Below are positions 18,334-26,813 of a stretch of DNA of 64,000 nt, piece by piece. Below the pieces are notes generated by a model, which did not search any database, had not been told where the DNA came from, and saw only the letters and a program-made list of their open reading frames with translations. Position 1 is the stretch's first letter. Every line of letters starts with the position of its first letter. This stretch comes from Pseudomonas sp. TH31 (lineage in GTDB: Bacteria; Pseudomonadota; Gammaproteobacteria; Pseudomonadales; Pseudomonadaceae). A program made the translations under genes and the position numbers. The stretch spans positions 250,797 through 314,796 of the forward strand of contig NZ_JAEKEZ010000005.1 in NCBI RefSeq assembly GCF_016650815.1. Reading direction: 5' to 3'.

Positions 18334-20237
18334 CAGCCCAGAACCTCGGCCAGGTTGCCTTTGGATTCCAGCCAGGACTTGCGATCACCGGCGCGTTTCT
18401 TCGCCAGCAGCATGTCCATCATTTCGGCGGTGGCGTCGTAATCTTCCAGCGTCAACTGCACCAGGCGCCGCGTGTTCGGGTCCATGGTGGTTTCGCGCAG
18501 TTGCGGCGGGTTCATTTCACCCAGACCTTTAAATCGGGTGACCTGCGGCTTGCCGCGTTTCTTCTCGGCCACCAGACGGTCAAGGATGCCATCGCGCTCG
18601 GCTTCGTCCAGGGCGTAGTAAATCTCTTTGCCCAAGTCGATGCGGTACAGCGGCGGCATCGCGACGTAGACGTGACCGGCATCCACCAACGGGCGGAAGT
18701 GCTGGACGAACAAGGCGCAAAGCAAGGTCGCAATGTGCAGACCGTCGGAGTCGGCGTCGGCAAGGATGCAGATCTTGCCGTAACGCAGCTGGGCGATGTC
18801 TGCCGAGCCCGGATCGACACCGATGGCCACGGCGATGTTGTGCACTTCCTGGCTGGCCAGCACTTCGCTGCCGTCGACTTCCCAGGTGTTCAGGATCTTG
18901 CCGCGCAACGGCAGGATCGCTTGAAACTCTTTGTCCCGCGCCTGCTTGGCCGAACCGCCGGCGGAATCACCTTCGACCAGGAACAGTTCGGAACGCATCG
19001 GGTCCTGCCCGGCGCAATCGGCGAGTTTGCCCGGCAATGCCGGACCCGCGGTGACGCGCTTGCGCTCGACCTTCTTGCTCGCCTTCAGACGACGGCCGGC
19101 GTTGTTGATCGCCAGCTCCGCCAGCAGCATGCCGGTTTCCGGGTTGGCGTTGAGCCACAGGCTGAATGCATCCTTGACTACACCGGAGACAAACGCCGCC
19201 GCTTCACGGGACGACAGTCGTTCTTTGGTCTGGCCGGAGAATTGCGGTTCCTGCATTTTCATCGACAGGACGAACGCAATGCGTTCCCAGACGTCTTCCG
19301 GCGCCAGCTTCACACCGCGCGGCAGCAGGCTGCGGAACTCACAGAACTCGCGCATCGCGTCGAGCAGGCCCTGACGCAAACCGTTGACGTGGGTACCGCC
19401 CTGAGCCGTAGGGATCAGGTTGACGTAGCTTTCCTGCACGCTGTCGCCGCCTTCCGGCAACCACAGTAGCGCCCAATCGACCGCTTCTTTATTTCCGGCC
19501 AGGCTGCCGCAGAACGGCTCGTCCGGCAGACGCTCGAAGCCGTTGACCGCGTCTACCAGGTAGGAGCGCAGGCCATCTTCGTAGTGCCATTCGACTTTTT
19601 CGCCGGTGGCCTTGTCTTCAAAACTGACCAGCAGCCCCGGGCACAGAACGGCCTTGGCCTTGAGCACGTGCTTGAGGCGGCTGATGGAGAATTTTGGTGA
19701 ATCGAAATACTTCGGGTCCGGCGCGAAGAACACGCTGGTGCCGGTGTTGCGCTTGCCGACAGTGCCAATGACTTCCAGCTCGGTTTTCTTGTAACCGTCA
19801 GCAAAAGTCATCTGGTATTCATTGCCGTCACGCTTTACGCGGACACGGACTTCGTTCGACAAGGCGTTGACCACGGAAATACCTACCCCGTGCAAACCGC
19901 CGGAGAACTGGTAGTTCTTGTTGGAAAACTTGCCGCCCGCATGGAGTTTGGTGAGGATCAGCTCGACGCCCGACACCCCCTCTTCCGGGTGAATGTCCAC
20001 CGGCATGCCACGGCCATCATCGCTGACTTCCAGGGAGTGATCGGCGTGCAGGATGACCTGCACCGACGTCGCGTGCCCGGCCAAGGCTTCGTCGACGCTG
20101 TTGTCGATGACTTCCTGGGCAAGGTGGTTCGGCCGACTGGTGTCGGTGTACATGCCGGGGCGTTTACGCACCGGGTCGAGGCCCGAGAGGACTTCGATGG
20201 CGTCTGCGTTATAAGAGCTAGCGCTGGGAGTGGCCAT
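18333..20237 (-). CDS. parE: DNA topoisomerase IV subunit B
   Basis: The 634-residue ATPase subunit of topoisomerase IV. It has the GHKL ATP-binding domain (VDEALAGHATSV, SDDGRGMPVDIHPEEG, GGLHGVGISVVNALS), the transducer domain, and the TOPRIM domain with FLVEGDSAGGSAKQARD and DADSDGLHI. ATG 20237 gives MATPSASSYNADAIEVLSGL; upstream in-frame sequence is not family-like. It heads the four-gene cluster ending with parC. The yqiA gene stops 53 bp upstream on the same strand, so the esterase, parE and parC genes may share a transcript. Confidence 0.97.
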   Translation of the reverse strand: MATPSASSYNADAIEVLSGLDPVRKRPGMYTDTSRPNHLAQEVIDNSVDEALAGHATSVQVILHADHSLEVSDDGRGMPVDIHPEEGVSGVELILTKLHAGGKFSNKNYQFSGGLHGVGISVVNALSNEVRVRVKRDGNEYQMTFADGYKKTELEVIGTVGKRNTGTSVFFAPDPKYFDSPKFSISRLKHVLKAKAVLCPGLLVSFEDKATGEKVEWHYEDGLRSYLVDAVNGFERLPDEPFCGSLAGNKEAVDWALLWLPEGGDSVQESYVNLIPTAQGGTHVNGLRQGLLDAMREFCEFRSLLPRGVKLAPEDVWERIAFVLSMKMQEPQFSGQTKERLSSREAAAFVSGVVKDAFSLWLNANPETGMLLAELAINNAGRRLKASKKVERKRVTAGPALPGKLADCAGQDPMRSELFLVEGDSAGGSAKQARDKEFQAILPLRGKILNTWEVDGSEVLASQEVHNIAVAIGVDPGSADIAQLRYGKICILADADSDGLHIATLLCALFVQHFRPLVDAGHVYVAMPPLYRIDLGKEIYYALDEAERDGILDRLVAEKKRGKPQVTRFKGLGEMNPPQLRETTMDPNTRRLVQLTLEDYDATAEMMDMLLAKKRAGDRKSWLESKGNLAEVLG

Positions 20238-20289
20238 GGGGTCTCGTCGTCCTTCAGTGAAAAGAGTGTTCTGTGAAAAAGAGGCGAAG

Positions 20290-20898
20290 CTATAGAGCGG
20301 TGAAATCAATCGACTGATACAAATCTGCGCCGATGCCGGCAAAACTCAACATGGCCGGCAATTGTTCGGCAAAGCCCTGGAAACCATGGTCGCCGCCGGC
20401 CTGGATGCGCAAGGCACAGGCTCGGTAATACTGCTGGGCGAGGCGGTAGTCCAGCGTTTCGTCGCCGGTCTGCAACCACACCTGATAGCGCTGCGGATCC
20501 TGGGGCGCCGGCACTTCCAGCTCGGCCAGGGCCGTCACATGGTCGTGGGTCAATTCCCAGGCTTCATCGGTATACAGGTTTTTCTGCGTCCCCAGATACC
20601 CGTCAAACATCCGGTGCGGACTGACGGCAGGGTTGATCAGCAGGGCCTTGAGGCCATGGTGCTCGGCCAAGTAAGTGGCATAGTAGCCGCCGAGTGAGCT
20701 GCCGACCAGCAGTGGCCGCCCCAGCGCTTCAATCGCCCGGTTTAGCTGACCGATGGCCTCGCGCGGGTGGTGATGCAAGGCCGGAACCCGCAATTGATCG
20801 CTCAAGCCCAGACGGTCCATCACATTGATCAACTGACAGGCCTTCTTCGAGGCCGGCGCGCTGTTGAAACCGTGGATATAAAGGATCGAACCGGACAT
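20290..20898 (-). CDS. YqiA-type alpha/beta-hydrolase esterase
   Basis: A 202-residue cytoplasmic esterase of the YqiA/YcfP family. It has the opening ILYIHGFNSAPASKKA, the nucleophile elbow GSSLGGYYA and a late GGDHGFQGF carrying the histidine. ATG 20898 has AGGGAGCT just upstream. It sits between cpdA and parE as in PAO1 (PA4968) and in E. coli, where yqiA lies between cpdA and parE. The natural substrate is not defined. Confidence 0.88.
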   Translation of the reverse strand: MSGSILYIHGFNSAPASKKACQLINVMDRLGLSDQLRVPALHHHPREAIGQLNRAIEALGRPLLVGSSLGGYYATYLAEHHGLKALLINPAVSPHRMFDGYLGTQKNLYTDEAWELTHDHVTALAELEVPAPQDPQRYQVWLQTGDETLDYRLAQQYYRACALRIQAGGDHGFQGFAEQLPAMLSFAGIGADLYQSIDFTAL

Positions 20899-20989
20899 TT
20901 GAGCTCCCTGTGCGTCGGTTAAAGAGGCGCAGTTTACAGGGAGTCGAGACGTGTTGGGTGCCGGCATCCATCGAAATGAACACAGCCCC

Positions 20990-21085
20990 GCAGGAGCTGC
21001 CGAAGGCTGCGATCTTTTGACTTTGATCTATAGGGGCCTGAAAAAGGTCAAGATCAAAAGATCGCAGCCTTCGGCAGCTCCTACA
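20990..21085. repeat. REP doublet, family 1
   Basis: Facing copies of the GGAGCTGCCGAAGGCTGCGA core with their T-rich extensions (ATCTTTTGA) lie between cpdA and yqiA. It begins 91 bp upstream of the yqiA start and could stop or pause transcription arriving from cpdA. Confidence 0.9.
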
Positions 21086-21092
21086 GGGGCAG

Positions 21093-21908
21093 TCAGTAAC
21101 CGTTAGAACCGTAATCGACCGTGAAGTCGAAGCCGGTGACGCGCTCCACACCGGTCTCAATCAGCCCATCCGGCATCAGCCGCAACCACCGATACCCTGG
21201 TGCCTGCTCCCCGACCTTGAAGTCCTCACTCCCCGGCTCAAACTGAATGCAGGTCGAAGGCGAAGCGATCAGCCGTACCCCATCGCGCATTCGATCAATC
21301 TCCTGATGCACATGCCCCCACAAAACCGCACGCACCTGAGGAAACCGATCCAGCACCGCAAACAACCCCTCAGGATTGCGCAACCCGATCGGCTCCATCC
21401 ACGCACAACCAATCGATACCGGGTGATGGTGGAAACACACCAGATGATGCCGCTCCGGCGCCTCACTCAATGAACGCGCCAGCAACTGCAACTGCTCATC
21501 CTGCAAATACCCCGGCACCGAGCCGGGCACCGCCGAATCGAGCAGCGTGATTCGCCAATTACCGATATCCACCACCGGTTCCAGCAACGCACTGTGTACC
21601 GCCGCCTCGGCCATGATCAGCGGTTCATCATGATTGCCGGGAATCCACCGCGCCGGCGCATCAAGCTGCCGCGTCAGGTCGCGAAACTGCTGATAGGACT
21701 CCAGCGTCCCGTCCTGGGAAATGTCGCCACTGGCAATGATCAAATCAATCTGCGGCTGTTGCAGCCGTACCAGATCAATGACCTTTTGCAGGCTGTCGCG
21801 CGTGTTCATGCCCAGCAGCGTGCCGTCCGCCTCGGCAAACAGGTGACTGTCGGACAGCTGTACCAGCAACGCCGAATCGGCGGTGGTCAATGTGGATACG
21901 CTCGGCAA
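21093..21908 (-). CDS. cpdA: 3',5'-cyclic-AMP phosphodiesterase CpdA
   Basis: A class III metallophosphodiesterase that degrades cAMP and limits Vfr/Crp signalling. Metal-binding motifs are QLSDSHLF, ASGDISQDG, PGNHDEP, the CFHHHP histidines and LWGHVHQE. I place the start at TTG 21908 (LPSVSTLTTADSALL) because AGGGAG lies six bases upstream. An in-frame ATG at 21953 is possible but lacks such a site. The protein is 271 residues from the TTG start. It follows nudF and a DUF1249 gene on the same strand, the order seen in PAO1 (PA4969-PA4971). Confidence 0.92.
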   Translation of the reverse strand: MPSVSTLTTADSALLVQLSDSHLFAEADGTLLGMNTRDSLQKVIDLVRLQQPQIDLIIASGDISQDGTLESYQQFRDLTRQLDAPARWIPGNHDEPLIMAEAAVHSALLEPVVDIGNWRITLLDSAVPGSVPGYLQDEQLQLLARSLSEAPERHHLVCFHHHPVSIGCAWMEPIGLRNPEGLFAVLDRFPQVRAVLWGHVHQEIDRMRDGVRLIASPSTCIQFEPGSEDFKVGEQAPGYRWLRLMPDGLIETGVERVTGFDFTVDYGSNGY

Positions 21909-22007
21909 GACGCTCTCCCTGGGCGTGATCGCGGGATTAAATATAGACCGCAATTATGCTGGGGGAAGGTTAAAAGAGGAAACCGCTGAACCGGACGCAG
22001 TTCACAT

Positions 22008-22460
22008 CTATCGAACGACGGCGTACTCGTGCCCACACGCCAGACAGTGACTCAGCCATTCCCCCAGGAACAAATTGAGCTGTGCCTTTTCATCTGGCTG
22101 ATGCATCGCGGCGTTCGGGTAAGGATAGATGCCCCGGAAGCGTCGTGCATGTTCAGCGCTGACGACCTCGGCCATGCACGCATCGTGGTAGACCTGAACT
22201 TCCAGTTGCGGCACCGGCAGCCACGGCAGGCTGTGCTCCTGGCGCACTTGCAGGGTGGTGGTGTACGGACAGACCTGCAGCACTTCCAGCGCCAGCACGC
22301 CGAGCATCTGATCGCCCTGGGTCACGGCAATGCGCCGCGCCTCAGGCTCGCTGCGCATGTCCGGCAGCAGTCGCATCAGGCGCGCGTAGTTGGCCTCGCA
22401 GGAGGCTTGCAGCCCCACGAGGTCAACCCGGTAGCGATCGCGCAGCTTGTTTACGACCAT
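22008..22460 (-). CDS. DUF1249 family protein
   Basis: A 150-residue cytoplasmic protein of the DUF1249 (YqiB) family, rich in aromatic residues and histidine. It has the typical closing LNLFLGEWLSHCLACGHEY. It overlaps the end of nudF by 10 bp and is followed by cpdA. The nudF-yqiB-cpdA-yqiA-parE order is shared with enterobacteria, which supports the assignment. No biochemical function is known. Confidence 0.85.
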   Translation of the reverse strand: MVVNKLRDRYRVDLVGLQASCEANYARLMRLLPDMRSEPEARRIAVTQGDQMLGVLALEVLQVCPYTTTLQVRQEHSLPWLPVPQLEVQVYHDACMAEVVSAEHARRFRGIYPYPNAAMHQPDEKAQLNLFLGEWLSHCLACGHEYAVVR

Positions 22461-23068
22461 AACCCCCTCACTTCAGCGCGGTTCAAAGCAAGCCATTGCA
22501 AAGCAATGATGCTGGCCGCGTTGGCAATTCGTCCATCGCGCACGGCCTGCAGGGCATCTTCGAACGCCCAGACCGTGACGCGGATATCTTCCGCTTCTTC
22601 TGCCAGTCCATGCAGCCCGCCTACTCCAGTTGTGTCGCAACGCCCCAGGAACAAGTGCACGAATTCGTTGCTGCCGCCCGGCGATGGAAAATATTTGGTC
22701 ATCGGCCAAAGCGCCCCGAACACAAGCCCAGCTTCCTCCTGCGCTTCACGGTGAGCAACTTCTTCCGGCACTTCGTCTTTGTCGATCAGACCAGCGACCA
22801 GTTCGATCAGCCAGGGGTTGTCGGTCTTGCCCATGGCGCCGACCCGAAACTGCTCGATCAGCACCACCTCGTCGCGCTGCGGATCGTAAGGCAGCACGCA
22901 AACTGCGTCGTGGCGCACGAACACTTCACGATTGATCTCGCGACTCATGCCACCGGCGAACAATTCGTGGCGCAAATGCAGACGATCGAGTTTGTAGAAG
23001 CCCTCGTAGCATCTTTCGCGCTGAACGATATCAACGGTGGTTGGAATGGCGTTGGCAAAATCAGTCAT
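22451..23068 (-). CDS. nudF: ADP-ribose pyrophosphatase (Nudix)
   Basis: A 205-residue Nudix hydrolase that splits ADP-ribose to AMP and ribose-5-phosphate. The Nudix box is complete (GLIDKDEVPEEVAHREAQEE, followed by AGL), with the metal-binding REAQEE core. The N-terminal RCYEGFYKLDRLHLRHELF and the GMSREINREVFVRHDAVCVL dimer region match the ADP-ribose subfamily. ATG 23068 begins MTDFANAIPTTVDIVQRERC. It overlaps the DUF1249 gene by 10 bp. The upstream gap to the DUF3298 lipoprotein gene (23069-23281) probably holds divergent promoters. Confidence 0.93.
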   Translation of the reverse strand: MTDFANAIPTTVDIVQRERCYEGFYKLDRLHLRHELFAGGMSREINREVFVRHDAVCVLPYDPQRDEVVLIEQFRVGAMGKTDNPWLIELVAGLIDKDEVPEEVAHREAQEEAGLVFGALWPMTKYFPSPGGSNEFVHLFLGRCDTTGVGGLHGLAEEAEDIRVTVWAFEDALQAVRDGRIANAASIIALQWLALNRAEVRGLWS

Positions 23069-23281
23069 GACAATCCTCGTTTACTGCTTTCCGTTACGAG
23101 GCTCCAACCTCGACTTCGCGCCATCCTAACGCGCTCGCGCCGTTTGATGCAGCCCCTTTACCGTCATCGGGATAGACGGTGAGGGCGAAACCAACTCTAA
23201 TTAGCTTAGTGGCGAACTGACTGCTTCGTTGATAGTCGAAGCGGTAACTTTTTGCCTTTCCCTGTTTTATGAAGGACGCCC

Positions 23282-24028
23282 ATGTCGCTTTTTAAAATCG
23301 CCTCCGTGGCCGCCATCGCCCTGACGTTGGGCGCCTGTCAGAGCCTGTTCCAACCCAACTACCGGACACCGCTGGACACAACCCGCGATGCATCGGAAAC
23401 CTTGAAACCAGGTTGCTCCACGCCTGAATGCCCATTGGTGAACATCGATACCGTGCATTTTTCCGCGGAGCCACAACTGGATGGCATCGTCGAAAAGCGC
23501 CTGCTGCAATTGACTCGAACCTCCCCCGACGCTCCGGTTGCACCGACCCTGGCCGCTTACCGCGAACAGTTTCTGCGCACCGCCGAACCGCACACCAGCA
23601 GCTACTTGCAAGCCAAGGTACGTGAGCAGCATGACGGCTTGGTGATCGTTGAATTGTCCAGTTACCTGGACACCGGCGGCGACCATGGCACACCGGGCCG
23701 CGCCTTCATCAACTACTCGCGTCAGCAGCACAAGGTGCTGACCCTGTCGGATATGCTGGTGCCAGGGCAGGAAGAAGCGTTCTGGAAAGCGGCGCAAGTG
23801 GCGCATAACAGCTGGCTGATCAGTACCAAACTTGACCAGGAAGCCGAGTTCGTCAAGAGCTGGCCATTCGTGAAAACCCCGCTCGTGGCCCTGACCTACG
23901 GCGCGGTGATCCTCAAGTACAACGTGAGCACCATTGCGCCGTACGCCCTGGGCCACATTGAACTGAAGATCCCTTACCCGCGCCTCAACGGCATTCTCAG
24001 GCCCGAGCTGTTTCCCGGCCGTAACTGA
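23282..24028 (+). CDS. DUF3298/RsiV-type lipoprotein
   Basis: A 248-residue lipoprotein with lipobox LGAC (Cys19), at the position of PAO1 PA4972. The mature protein has a DUF4163-like strand region followed by a DUF3298 domain, the architecture of RsiV-type periplasmic proteins. The gene follows an ATGAAGGACGCCC leader. It overlaps the end of the truncated cytX copy by 32 bp convergently. Its last 279 bases are duplicated at 26535-26813. Function is unknown; a cell-envelope role is likely. Confidence 0.8.
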   Translation: MSLFKIASVAAIALTLGACQSLFQPNYRTPLDTTRDASETLKPGCSTPECPLVNIDTVHFSAEPQLDGIVEKRLLQLTRTSPDAPVAPTLAAYREQFLRTAEPHTSSYLQAKVREQHDGLVIVELSSYLDTGGDHGTPGRAFINYSRQQHKVLTLSDMLVPGQEEAFWKAAQVAHNSWLISTKLDQEAEFVKSWPFVKTPLVALTYGAVILKYNVSTIAPYALGHIELKIPYPRLNGILRPELFPGRN

Positions 24029-24692
24029 AGGCTCGACCGAGCACCAGCTGCAGCAGCCCTGCCAGTACCAGCGACGGCAGGGTAGCGCCGATGTCCGGAC
24101 AGAGATTGGCCAGCAAGTGATAGGTGCTCACGCCCCCCAGCCAGGCGAGCAATGCCGGCCAGCGCAATGCGGCTGACGCCACCTGGCTGCTGCGTTTGCG
24201 CAGGATGAAGTGATCCACCAGCACCACGCCGAACAGCGGCGCAAACACCGAACCGATCAACAGCAGGAAGTTCTGGTACTGGGCCAATGGCGCCAGGCAA
24301 GCGATCAGCGTGCAGATAACGCCGATGGCCAAGGCCAGATGTTCGACTTTCAAGCGCAGTAGAATCCCGCTCGATACCGCCGCCGAGTGAATATCGGCAA
24401 AGGCGTTTTCTGACTCATCCAGCAGAATCAGCAGCAGCGGAATCCCCAGGCCAGCACCGGCCAGCGCCAACAGCAAGGCATTCACTTCACCGCTCGGCGC
24501 GAACGCCAGGGTGTAGGCGACGCCCAGGCTCATCAGCCAGAAATTACCAATAAAGAAGCCCAGCGCGGTGCCGCCGAAGACGTTTTTCGCACGCTTGCCG
24601 AAACGCGAGTAGTCGGCAATCAGCGGCAACCAGGACAGCGGCATCGCGATGGCAATGTCGAAGCCTGCGGCGAATGGCATCGAACCGTCACC
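23750..24692. repeat. 943-bp direct repeat, copy 1
   Basis: Covers the last 279 bases of the DUF3298 lipoprotein gene and the 3' half of cytX. It matches 26535-27476 with four substitutions and one missing C in copy 2. At the edges, identity stops abruptly at G23750 and C24692. Confidence 0.97.
23997..24692 (-). pseudogene. 5'-truncated cytX copy
   Basis: The C-terminal ~230 residues of a cytX-type permease (from MPFAAGFDIAIAMPL to YGRETARA), cut at 24692 where the direct repeat ends. It lacks the first ~200 residues and most N-terminal helices, so it cannot work alone. It keeps the normal C-terminus, with six C at the site where the full-length copy has five. That makes it the reference for judging the shift in the other copy. 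Confidence 0.9.
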
Positions 24693-24712
24693 TGCCTGCG
24701 CCTCTAGTCAGC

Positions 24713-24842
24713 TATTCGGAGGCGCTGCTGATTTTTCCAGGGGCTTGGAGAATCGGTACGATACCGGTATCGACGGGCGCAGATGACTCACTCGCGGCTT
24801 CGTGAATTTGCTTGCCGGTGGGCAGGTCTATGCCGAAATCTG
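24713..24842 (-). pseudogene. Decayed thiC-like fragment
   Basis: Read on the minus strand this stretch encodes DLPTGKQIHE, later GIVPILQAPGKI. It lines up with [10 protein letters not shown] and [12 protein letters not shown] of the intact ThiC (about 29216-29343 here), with many changes and a lost segment. Its divergence is far greater than that of the adjoining 943-bp repeat, so it is not a recent copy of the local thiC. Its orientation and position beside cytX mirror the native cytX-thiC order. Confidence 0.72.
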
Positions 24843-25107
24843 AAGTAGCGCACACTTTGGCACTAACTACAGAAAAGGATCGGCGGAAAGTAAGTGTCCG
24901 AAGCCAGCAGGCAAACTTGAACGTACGCTCTATGGGATCTCCTACATTCCATAACCGGGAAGTTTAATCAGCCAAGAACATTGTAGGAATCGCCCCTCAC
25001 AACAAACGGAAAACCGAATGAAAAAACAGGACCAATCCGACTTAACAATCTCTCCAAAACCGTGAATAGTAATTCCATTTGACAATAAAAACCATGGAGT
25101 GGCCATC
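24843..25107. other. AT-rich non-coding leader of the inserted segment
   Basis: No gene is supported here. Base composition falls sharply from about 24960 onward, marking foreign DNA. A TTGACA at 25079-25084 is too close to the LuxR start to be its usual promoter box. GGAG at 25096-25099 is the likely ribosome site of the LuxR gene. Confidence 0.6.
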
Positions 25108-25809
25108 ATGAACAACACTGACATACTTACCCTACAGAAAAATCTACGCACCGTTATCTCTGAAAGCGAAACAATTGAAAGCCTATGGACCACATGCATC
25201 AATTCAACAAAAGAGATTAACTTTGACTATTTCTCCTATCACATTCAGCACCCTATACCTTTTTCAAACCCAAAAATATATACCTACGGAAACTATCCTC
25301 TTGACGTTTCAAGATTACTTACCACAAAAAAACCCCACACAACTGCAGGACAGTTTAGAGTCGAACCAGAAGACTTAGAACCCTTAAACCAAACACAAAA
25401 GAAAGAAGCTGAAAGCACAATAAACCTAGATGACCGTATTTTCTTCATAACTCAATCAACTCGAAAAACAGAAGGCATAACAGAGCATTTTGTCTTAGCA
25501 AGAGCACACATTGAAATCGACCGCATCGAGTTGAAAAAGGCACGCACTATAATAAAAACAATGACAGATGAAATTTCCAGAAAACTAGCTGAACTAAACA
25601 ATGGAGCCTCACAAACAGTAACTCTATCACCTAGAGAAAAAGAAATATTACTCTGGGGTGCAGATGGAAAAACCTCAGAAGAAATCGCGATAATTCTCGG
25701 CCTCTCGCAAGACTCAATAAACTTCCACCACAAGACAATACAAAAGAAATTGAATACTACCAACAGGGCTCAAGCCATTGCCCACGCTATAGTCAAAGGT
25801 TATATTTGA
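25108..25809 (+). CDS. LuxR-family transcriptional regulator (orphan, AT-rich)
   Basis: A 233-residue regulator with a C-terminal LuxR/GerE helix-turn-helix (residues ~170-233: LSPREKEILLWGADGKTSEE, then SINFHHKTIQKKLNT). An N-terminal domain of ~160 residues is consistent in length with an autoinducer-binding domain. The usual ligand residues are not clearly recognisable. ATG 25108 is served by GGAG eight bases upstream; GTG 25099 is less likely. Base composition is strikingly AT-rich compared with all neighbours, indicating recent transfer. No luxI-type synthase is nearby, so it would be a solo regulator. A peptidase E-like gene follows 21 bp later and may be its target or partner. Confidence 0.82.
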   Translation: MNNTDILTLQKNLRTVISESETIESLWTTCINSTKEINFDYFSYHIQHPIPFSNPKIYTYGNYPLDVSRLLTTKKPHTTAGQFRVEPEDLEPLNQTQKKEAESTINLDDRIFFITQSTRKTEGITEHFVLARAHIEIDRIELKKARTIIKTMTDEISRKLAELNNGASQTVTLSPREKEILLWGADGKTSEEIAIILGLSQDSINFHHKTIQKKLNTTNRAQAIAHAIVKGYI

Positions 25810-25830
25810 AACCAAAAACAGGATACTCAC

Positions 25831-26520
25831 ATGAAAAAAATCGATAATCATATTATTGTCATTGGCGGCGAGTCCGCTAGAGACATGCAGCGCATGACAC
25901 CTATCGACGAGTATATATGTTCACTTACAGATAAAATCAATCCAACAATCCTATACATCTCGACAGCCAATGGCGATGACTTGGTCAAAATCTCCAACTT
26001 TACTGAAAAGTATAAAGGGGCTGAGTGTACCGTTACCCCGCTGACGTTCTTCATACCGCCTTTTCCTCACGCAGACCATATTTCATCCCTGATTGATCAA
26101 GCGGATATAATTTATGTCGGAGGTGGTAATACGCGAGCGATGTTGGCAATTTGGCGCGAATTTGGTGTGATCAGTCTTTTGAAGAAAGCATGGGCAAAGG
26201 GAAAGGTTTTGTGTGGGGTCAGTGCCGGAGCAATTTGCTGGTTCGACTATGGACACTCTGATTCAGGAGGCTCTTTCGCGTTGATCAGCGGCATTGGTCT
26301 ACTCCCCGGCGCCCTATGCCCACACTTCAATTCAGAAGCTGGACGAGAGGCTTCCTTCGTTGAAATTATTTTCGACAAGAACATTTATCCCGCCTACGCG
26401 GTAGATGACGGCATAGCGCTGCATTTCAAAAATTGTCAATTCCATAAGAAGGTCTATAACGACGCGTCCTGTCGCGGCTATGAAGTCAATGCGCGGTCGT
26501 CCTATGTAAAGCCGCTATGA
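25831..26520 (+). CDS. Peptidase E-like (S51 family) protein
   Basis: A 229-residue protein of the peptidase S51 family (PepE/cyanophycinase type), with a class-I glutamine-amidotransferase-like fold. It has IIYVGGGNTRAMLAIWRE and the nucleophile elbow GVSAGAICWF with Ser131. CPHFNSEAGRE supplies the histidine (His165). PepE cleaves N-terminal Asp-X dipeptides; whether this one does is unknown. It is cytoplasmic, with no signal peptide. It lies 21 bp after the LuxR-type gene, likely in one transcript. Its composition is intermediate between the AT-rich regulator and the host. Its stop is followed at once by repeat copy 2. Confidence 0.82.
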   Translation: MKKIDNHIIVIGGESARDMQRMTPIDEYICSLTDKINPTILYISTANGDDLVKISNFTEKYKGAECTVTPLTFFIPPFPHADHISSLIDQADIIYVGGGNTRAMLAIWREFGVISLLKKAWAKGKVLCGVSAGAICWFDYGHSDSGGSFALISGIGLLPGALCPHFNSEAGREASFVEIIFDKNIYPAYAVDDGIALHFKNCQFHKKVYNDASCRGYEVNARSSYVKPL

Positions 26521-26534
26521 TCCGGACTATCAAT

Positions 26535-26813
26535 GATATGTTGGTGCCAGGGCAGGAAGAAGCGTTCTGGAAAGCGGCGCAAGTGGCGCATAACAGCTGG
26601 CTGATCAGTACCAAACTTGACCAGGAAGCCGAGTTCGTCAAGAGCTGGCCATTCGTGAAAACCCCGCTCGTGGCCCTGACCTACGGCGCGGTGATCCTCA
26701 AGTACAACGTGAGCACCATTGCGCCGTACGCCCTGGGCCACATTGAACTGAAGATCCCTTACCCGCGCCTCAACGGCATTCTCAGGCCCGAGCTGTTTCC
26801 CGGCCGTAACTGA
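26535..26813 (+). pseudogene. 3' fragment of the DUF3298 lipoprotein gene
   Basis: A copy of the last 93 codons of the gene at 23282-24028, from MLVPGQEEAFWKAAQVAHNS to LFPGRN, with no signal peptide or start region. An in-frame open stretch begins in the end of the peptidase gene, but there is no sign that it is translated usefully. Confidence 0.9.

Noticed and set aside
25079..25084. TTGACA as the -35 box of the LuxR-type gene
   Set aside because: It ends only 23 bases before the start codon, leaving no room for a -10 box and leader with the GGAG site.
24693..26534. The insert as an integrase-type genomic island with tRNA attachment site
   Set aside because: No integrase, transposase or tRNA gene is present; the edges are long homologous repeats instead.
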